From Persicaria tinctoria (lineage: Eukaryota; Streptophyta; Magnoliopsida; Caryophyllales; Polygonaceae): DNA of 64,000 nucleotides. The notes beneath the pieces are model-generated. The model saw only the letters and a list, made by a program, of their open reading frames with translations. It made no database searches and was not told the DNA's origin. The stretch spans positions 94,642,519 through 94,706,518 of the forward strand of contig JBANSL010000002.1 in the NCBI GenBank assembly GCA_037127255.1. Direction: 5' to 3'. The number at the start of each line of letters is the position of its first letter. Position 1 is the stretch's first letter. The position numbers were made by a program, and so were the translations under genes. Shown here piece by piece: positions 58,318 through 64,000 of this stretch.

Positions 58318-59225
58318 TAGGGATGGCAATTTCACCCGCACCCGACGGATATCCGTCTCACCCGACCCGAAAAAGTGGGTAAAAATCCGAAATAAAGCGG
58401 ATATTAAATGGGTGATGGGTGAACGGGTGATGGGTCGGGTCGGATTCGGGTGAAGACATTCCCCACCCGTCACCCGACCCATCACCCGATCCGTCACCCG
58501 ACTTATATTATATAATTATATTTTATATGTGAAATTACTAATATACCCCCATAAATTACTAATACACCTATAAACATTATATATATAGTATATATATAGT
58601 ATACATAATACATATATAGATTGTATGTATAGATTGTAAATGTATATATACACCGTATTGATTTTTTTTAAAAAGTGAGAGAAGTATATATACACTGTAG
58701 GTATATATATAGTGATATACATTGTACGTATATATAACTATATATATACACACACACTACATGTATATATATACACTGTATTGATTAAAAAAAAGAAGTA
58801 AATTATATATATATATACACTGTACGTGTATAGTGTGTATATATTGTTAGTAATTATAGGTATAATGTGTATAATGTGTCCAATGAGTATATATATAAGA
58901 AAAATCTTAAAATATTAAAAAGTTATAGTATAAATTTATATATATGTTATGTCCTTCAAAACCGATAAATATATAGGAATTTTAGAATTACGCGGGACGA
59001 GACGCGAGACGAGCGCATCTCGTCCTGCGCCCACCCCTAAATTTTATGTCTTGTATTTCACCCGAATTATCACCCGATCCACCCGATCACCCGGTGGGCG
59101 ATGGGTGGACGGAGCGGGTGAAATATTTGGTGGGTGATGGATCGGGTAGGGTGAGGGATTTTGGATGGTGGGTCGGGTGACGGAAGTAGATCATCCACCC
59201 ATCACCCGACCCATTGCCATCCCTA
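58318..59225. mobile_element. hAT-type non-autonomous element with perfect 8-bp target duplication
   Basis: The TIR is TAGGGATGGCAAT at the left and ATTGCCATCCCTA at the right. GCCGAGCG occurs directly before (58310-58317) and after (59226-59233). Subterminal regions are filled with ACCCGA/GGGTGATGGGT repeats on both sides; the centre (58510-58960) is AT-rich with TATATACAC-type simple repeats. Non-coding. Confidence 0.93.
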
Positions 59226-59233
59226 GCCGAGCG

Positions 59234-60150
59234 CGGCCTTAATTTAAGGGATAAAATTAAGCTTCCATCCTTCCAAGATGTCGTTCAATTGATACATAAA
59301 CCCTTAACTTAGCATGCTTATTGTGAATAAATGAATACCATCCAAAGGCCAAGCTACCCTTGATAGAGTTGATTGACGAGTCCAAACTTGCAAAAATACA
59401 AATAATTTTGGTCAAACTCTATCGGGATCGGATACTCTCAAATTTGAATATGCAACACCACGGCCACTACACTAATGGTAATCGGTCACATAGCACCCAA
59501 TTTATAACCCAACTTAATCGATCACTATTCACATGCTTCATCCTGAAATACATATGAGAAACTAGGTAAAGTTTGTCAACTGCCAAGGAAATGAGATGGC
59601 CGTCCATTAACGAATGTTATTGGGCCGATGCTATTAGCCCAATAAAAAGCCCATTGACATGCAAATTAAGATTCTCATTCACATGAGCAATCTGTTTGGA
59701 TTCCATTACATTTTAATCCTAATCCAATTATTTTACCTCTATTTATATGAGTATTGGGTTGTACAAATTCAAATCTTGTAAATCGAGATAAAATAATTGT
59801 ATTATAATTAATACATCATAGAATCCAAACACACTCTTATTTAAACATCTTAAAATTTGTGTTATCCAAACACCACTTTATTTATTTATTTATTGGTTAA
59901 AACACCACTTTATTTATTTGCATTTGCATTGCAAACCTAATACAATTGGAATTCAAACACACCCTAATCACCCACTTGATTAATTAATTTGGATTACTTA
60001 CACTACCAAGTACCAACTAGGCAACTAGTCCAGGCTTCTTTTGTAGGAATTGACACATTCAATCTCGACATATTTTTAGGATAGTAAATAATATAGCAAA
60101 CTTTCTATATTCTTTGGTTTTGAATATTCCGATAGGGTTATATCTATCTA
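59234..60150. other. Intergenic, with a probable small MITE
   Basis: 59688-59836 has GTTTGGATTCCATTACA near the left and AGAATCCAAACACACTC at the right, an inverted repeat like PIF/Harbinger MITEs. A related GGAATTCAAACACACCC occurs at about 59948-59964. No gene is recognised in the stretch. Confidence 0.4.
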
Positions 60151-61139
60151 TCTATATACATATACTAAAACCAATGATTGTTGCCTGCGTGGCGGTGTGT
60201 GAGTGAATCTGCTTACGTGACGGCAAATGAGTGCATCTCGCAAAACTTTCTCCCGTCAAAAAGGAAATCTAATAAAAATAATAAGATAGTTCTAATCTAT
60301 ATAATTAAAAATAATCATTTTATTTTACCATTAACTCATATAATTGAATATATGGAATATCTTATAAAAGAGTAAATATTATATAAGGAAATAACTATAT
60401 CCTGAAATTGTAAATATATAGATGAGATGGGTAACCAAAATACAAAAGATATAAGACCAAACCACGTGTCTTATGTAAAAGGAAATAACTATATCAATAT
60501 AATTAAACGCAATAAGAGTAATAAATTTGGCATATACCGATATACAAATTGTCATATAAGTGTATCTCCATTTGGATTATAAATAATATATCCAAATGGA
60601 CGGTTTATATATAAATTATACCATATGGACGGGACCTAAAAAAGACATTAGGTTCGCCCAATTGCCATATATACGAATTTTATGGCGGGTCTTTGGGGTC
60701 TAGGCGGGTCTTGGTGACCTTGAAGGCCTTGGTGGAAGGATGAGGTAAGGGTTTAGGCGGGAGTCTAGGCGGGTCTTGAAGGGTTTTTTAAGAACAGTGA
60801 TTAGTTTAATTAAAATAATTATTTTTAATTATATAGATTAATTATTTCATAGTTATTTTGTTTATATATATATATATTATTTTTCAAGAGAATGAGTTAT
60901 TTAGATCTAAATTAATTTTAATCTTATATTTTTAGTTCCAATTGCCCGGACCTCATTGTGCCTATATCCGGGCTATATTCCCAAAAACGCCCGGGCTAAA
61001 AAGTGTTTTTTCTACTAGTGGCAATTCATATTTATTTATTTATTTATATATTTATAATAATATTTTTTTATAGATAATAAATGTAATTTTATAATATTGT
61101 GTTAAAATATTCCCGTGCAGGGGACGGGGCAAACACTAG
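60151..61139 (+). mobile_element. Non-autonomous Helitron
   Basis: The 5' end TCTATATACATATACTAAAA is a familiar plant Helitron start and is preceded by A. The 3' end has a hairpin CCCGT-GCAGGGG-ACGGG (61112-61128), then GCAAACA and the terminal CTAG (61136-61139), followed by T; this fits insertion between A and T. There is no RepHel coding region in the 989 bp. An alternative start eight bases upstream (60143) cannot be excluded. The interior carries GTCTAGGCGGGTCTTG-type short repeats near 60690-60780 and a CACTA-like terminus. Confidence 0.8.
60996..61020 (-). repeat. CACTA-like transposon terminus inside the Helitron
   Basis: On the minus strand the sequence begins CACTAGTAGAAAAAACACTT at 61020, matching plant CACTA (En/Spm) termini. 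The opposite terminus is not present, so it looks like a fragment carried by the Helitron. Confidence 0.55.
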
Positions 61140-61712
61140 TGTATTACTATTAGAGAATCTCCCGAAGGAGCTTTAAATTTATAATTAGAAGATATAATGT
61201 TCCTTTTATCATTTTTAAACTCGAAAAACATTTTTTTTTTAATATGAGAAATAAAAAACAATGCATATGTGCTCTTTGGAATATAGATTTCGTTTTCTAC
61301 ATTTTAAATATCAATCCTTAAATAGTATTCGGTAGTACCTTATTAACCATAAGTGCATCATATTCAAAGAACTCATCTTTAAATTATACATAGTGAGTAT
61401 TAACAAGTTCAATTCAAAATTTAATTTTATTGATTTAATTCCCCTATGGTATCATCTCCTTCATTTGAGCCAACTCTTTATCCTCTTTTCCTTGATGCCA
61501 CATATTTTTCATCATAAAACTAAACCTAATCCACATTTACCCTTCCCAAAAATAACACCCTATTGTTCTTTGGCTATCATTAAATTGTCCCCTTTTGCTA
61601 ATGTTGAAGCCCAACAAATTCAATAAATACACAATAATTGGACCCATTCACACCAAACCATATTTTTTCCAAAAAAAATAAATAATTATAAATAAAATCC
61701 AATAAAAAACCG

Positions 61713-61886
61713 ACACGTGTCAGATGGCTATGGTGCATAACGATGATAAGGGAAAAGATGAAGGCATGCTCCCCATGTGTGGTAGCCAATATGCATTATC
61801 TCATATGAGAAAAACCAAAGGCTAAGATTAGCCCAAACCATATCTTGAAAAAACATGAAGCAAGATGAGTAGCTGCATTATATATT
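61713..61886 (+). promoter_or_regulatory. RBCS light-responsive promoter: G-box, I-boxes, CCAAT, TATA
   Basis: In order: a G-box ACACGTGT (61713-61720), an I-box GATAAG (61745-61750), a CCAAT motif (about 61785-61790), a reverse I-box TTATC (61796-61800) and a TATA box TTATATATT (61878-61886). The start codon lies 82 nt after the TATA box. G-box plus I-box pairing within 250 bp of the start is the known light-regulatory module of dicot RBCS promoters, bound by bZIP/bHLH and MYB-type factors. Confidence 0.75.
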
Positions 61887-61967
61887 GAGGCATACCAATT
61901 GCTCACAAAACAGAGGCTAAAAACCCCAAAGCTTGCGAGTTCGATCGGTCGATAGAGAGCTAACAAT

Positions 61968-63032
61968 ATGGCCTCTGCAATGATGTCCTCCTCCGCCACC
62001 GTCGCCAGGGCCAGCCACGCCCAAGCCAGCGTCGTGGCCCCCTTCACCGGCCTCAAGAACGTCGCCACCTTCCCCGTCACCAGGAAGTCCTCCAACGACT
62101 TCTCCTCCCTCCCCAGCAACGGCGGCAAAGTCCGCTGCATGCAGGTTTTTATATTATCATTTGTTAAACTTCATCTCATTTAATTTTTTTGAAACAAAAT
62201 ATTATGTTAAGTGTAAGAAATAATCTTATCATTCAAACTTCAAAGTGAGTGTGATACAAAAGGTTTCATTTATTATAGTATGTGTAGGAATTAATGTTTC
62301 ATGAAAATGTAAATCTAGGGGAATTTAAGATAAATGTACAAGTTTAAAAGAGAGAAATTAGATATGTAGATAAGTTTAATTGAATATATATAGATTTTTT
62401 TTTATTAATTAATAATTCGAATTCAGACATATTTGAAACATAGTTTACAAATGAATTTGTGCAAAACAAGAGATTTGGGGGTAATTAGACATTTTTAAGT
62501 CATGAATTGAATGGATGAAATGTACAGATTTGGCCACCAGAGGGGAAGAAGAAGTTCGAGACATTGTCGTACCTCCCACCCCTCAGCGACACCGATTTGC
62601 TTGCGCAAATCAACTACCTCCTCGTCAAGGGTTGGGTTCCTTGCTTGGAATTCGACGTTGGCGTACGTTATCTAACTTCTTTTTTAGTTTTCAATTACCT
62701 ATGTATATGCTAGTTTAATATTTAAACTGACTGACTATGTGTTTGTATATATGTATGTATGTACGTATGTATATGAAATTAAAAAACAGCCTGGATTCGT
62801 ACACCGTGAGCACCATGCGAGCCCAGGGTACTACGACGGCAGGTACTGGACAATGTGGAAGCTGCCCATGTTCGGATGCACCGACCCGACCCAGGTCGCG
62901 GCCGAGCTCGAGGAGGCCAAGAAGGCGTTCCCACACGCCTTCATCCGCATCATCGGATTCGACAACGTCCGTCAAGTGCAGTGTGTCAGCTTCATTGCCT
63001 ACAAGCCCCCTCGCGCTGAAGGCCAGTACTAA
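61968..63032 (+). CDS. RBCS: Ribulose bisphosphate carboxylase small subunit precursor
   Basis: Exons 61968-62144, 62528-62662 and 62790-63032 join in phase to give 184 residues. Residues 1-57 are a chloroplast transit peptide ([20 protein letters not shown]..., ending GGKVRC), and the mature protein begins [20 protein letters not shown]. Family signatures include [19 protein letters not shown] and [13 protein letters not shown]. Intron 1 falls after the second mature codon and intron 2 near mature residue 47, the usual dicot positions. The product joins eight large subunits in the stroma to form Rubisco, which fixes CO2 in the Calvin cycle. Two mild oddities: [13 protein letters not shown] where most have a FETEHGFVYREHH-like loop, and a C-terminal PPRAEGQY tail. 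No defects are seen. Confidence 0.98.
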
Positions 63033-63300
63033 GTTTCAGATTGCATTTCATTTCTGAATAAGTCTTTTCTTTTTCTTTTTCTTTTTCTTTTTTTTTTTCT
63101 CTTTTGCACAATGTCGCACATTGTGTTTGTAACTTCACTTGGATATCAAGAACCAGTTGTTTGATTATTCAAATGTGATCATATGGCTATATATTTTTCG
63201 ATTTTTGTTTCACAGACTCGATCATTATCAACATAGGCTTATATGAATAATCAATTAAGCTCTTAATAAGATGTACAATTCGATTTATAATATTGCGCTA
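63033..63300 (+). other. RBCS 3' UTR
   Basis: A T-rich stretch with four TTTTTC repeats (63063-63100) follows the stop codon. AATAAG near 63056 and other A-rich spots could act as poly(A) signals. No coding frame. Confidence 0.45.
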
Positions 63301-64000
63301 ACCAAGTCGAACACACAAAACCACCGATGGAAGTAGCCCTTCAAGTGCAATTGATTGGCCACACAAATTGCATCGCTCGATGTGGGGGTCATACATTTGA
63401 GCGCACCATGCGCTAAACAAGCCGAGCACACAAAACCGATGGAGTTCATTCTAAAACCAATTGGCATCAGAAAGAGTAGTCCATCGACTTATATGCAAGG
63501 TTTGAATTTCTTATATTATCAATGTAGGTATCTGCCCCTCTCCTAGCTAGTTTATGTTTTAGTAAGAGTGTTGATCGAAAACGTTAAAGAGTTGGGGCTT
63601 ATTTGGTACCTCCAATTTAGGAACTTGGTTAGTTGTAGTTTGATTAGATCGAAGACTGTGAAGTTATTCCGATGGTGGGTCACTATATATGTGTCGAGTT
63701 CGATCGTTTTTAGTTTTCGTGATTATAAGGGATTGGGATACATCTAATCATTTCGAAATGGTTTAGTCGAAAATAACTTGCGGATAGTACCTAAATGTCC
63801 TCGGTTCGAACCCCGGATGACTGCTCTCTATTTACCAAAATCAAGGATCAGGATGCATTTTTAAACACAAAAGTTTAAGTCAAAGTGTAAGGCTTTCATC
63901 CTACCCTTATAAATCATTACCATTTTTCCTTTTCAACACACACCTTTTAAGTGGGCTGCCCAATGTCGAGTCACATCGTCTTTAGTTTTCATTACTCTGT
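63299..64000. other. Repeat-derived sequence with a SINE-like promoter
   Basis: A short direct repeat (CACACAAAACC...GATGGA) occurs at about 63308-63328 and 63426-63443. At 63758-63820 TGGTTTAGTCG (A-box-like) and GGTTCGAACCCC (B-box-like) lie about 40 bp apart, as in tRNA-derived SINEs. No gene seen up to the window end. Confidence 0.35.

Noticed and set aside
63758..63820. tRNA gene
   Set aside because: A-box and B-box-like motifs are present but no acceptor stem or anticodon arm can be folded; more like a SINE promoter.

Overview
The window is nuclear DNA of a flowering plant, most likely a core eudicot and probably an asterid (Lamiales-like). The evidence is spliced genes with GT-AG introns, a nuclear RBCS gene with the two-intron dicot layout and a chloroplast transit peptide, a WOX13-clade homeobox gene, and dense nested plant transposons. 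No prokaryotic or organellar features are seen. The assignment below family level is inference from protein style and repeat types.

Five genes look intact. They are a WOX13-like homeobox gene (16384-18511, +), a plant-specific nuclear-type protein of unknown function (22156-23238, +), an SRPK-type splicing-factor kinase (47107-49905, -), an intronless AVT3-type vacuolar amino-acid transporter (51979-53214, -) and a Rubisco small-subunit gene (61968-63032, +) with a G-box/I-box promoter. They do not form a pathway; they are unrelated genes spaced by repeats.

Repeat layout. 1-2016 is the edge of a minus-strand LTR that cuts a coiled-coil coding exon (2017-2403). That exon is convergent with a decayed, multi-exon Ulp1-like gene (8472-4232, -), together resembling a Mutator-like element. 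Two further TIR elements follow (about 8843-10362 and 10405-14725). The three are separated by (TA)n tracts, as if (TA)n were the target. The third carries a captured DUF538 pseudogene and an array of about nine ~134-bp units, most with a perfect palindrome. 15083-21114 holds the WOX gene bracketed by an inverted repeat, plus several MITEs. 25120-29140 is a very young Ty1/copia element (138-bp LTRs, one difference, CGGTG target duplication, intact pol, no recognisable gag). 30576-36227 is an LTR element with short LTRs (target duplication GAAAGT) and a non-coding interior containing a series of more than 20 miniature hairpins. 39166-45767 is a non-autonomous Athila-like element (1.49-kb LTRs, target duplication ACGCA) encoding a zinc-knuckle protein broken by one amber codon. 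53901-61139 holds a triple-palindrome MITE, a 1.26-kb foldback element, hAT elements and a Helitron.

The best candidates for something undescribed are the mini-hairpin series at 31943-35215, the palindrome-bearing satellite inside a TIR element at 11326-12480, the run of TA-microsatellite-associated elements, and the TGCACA-motif field at 2890-4000.
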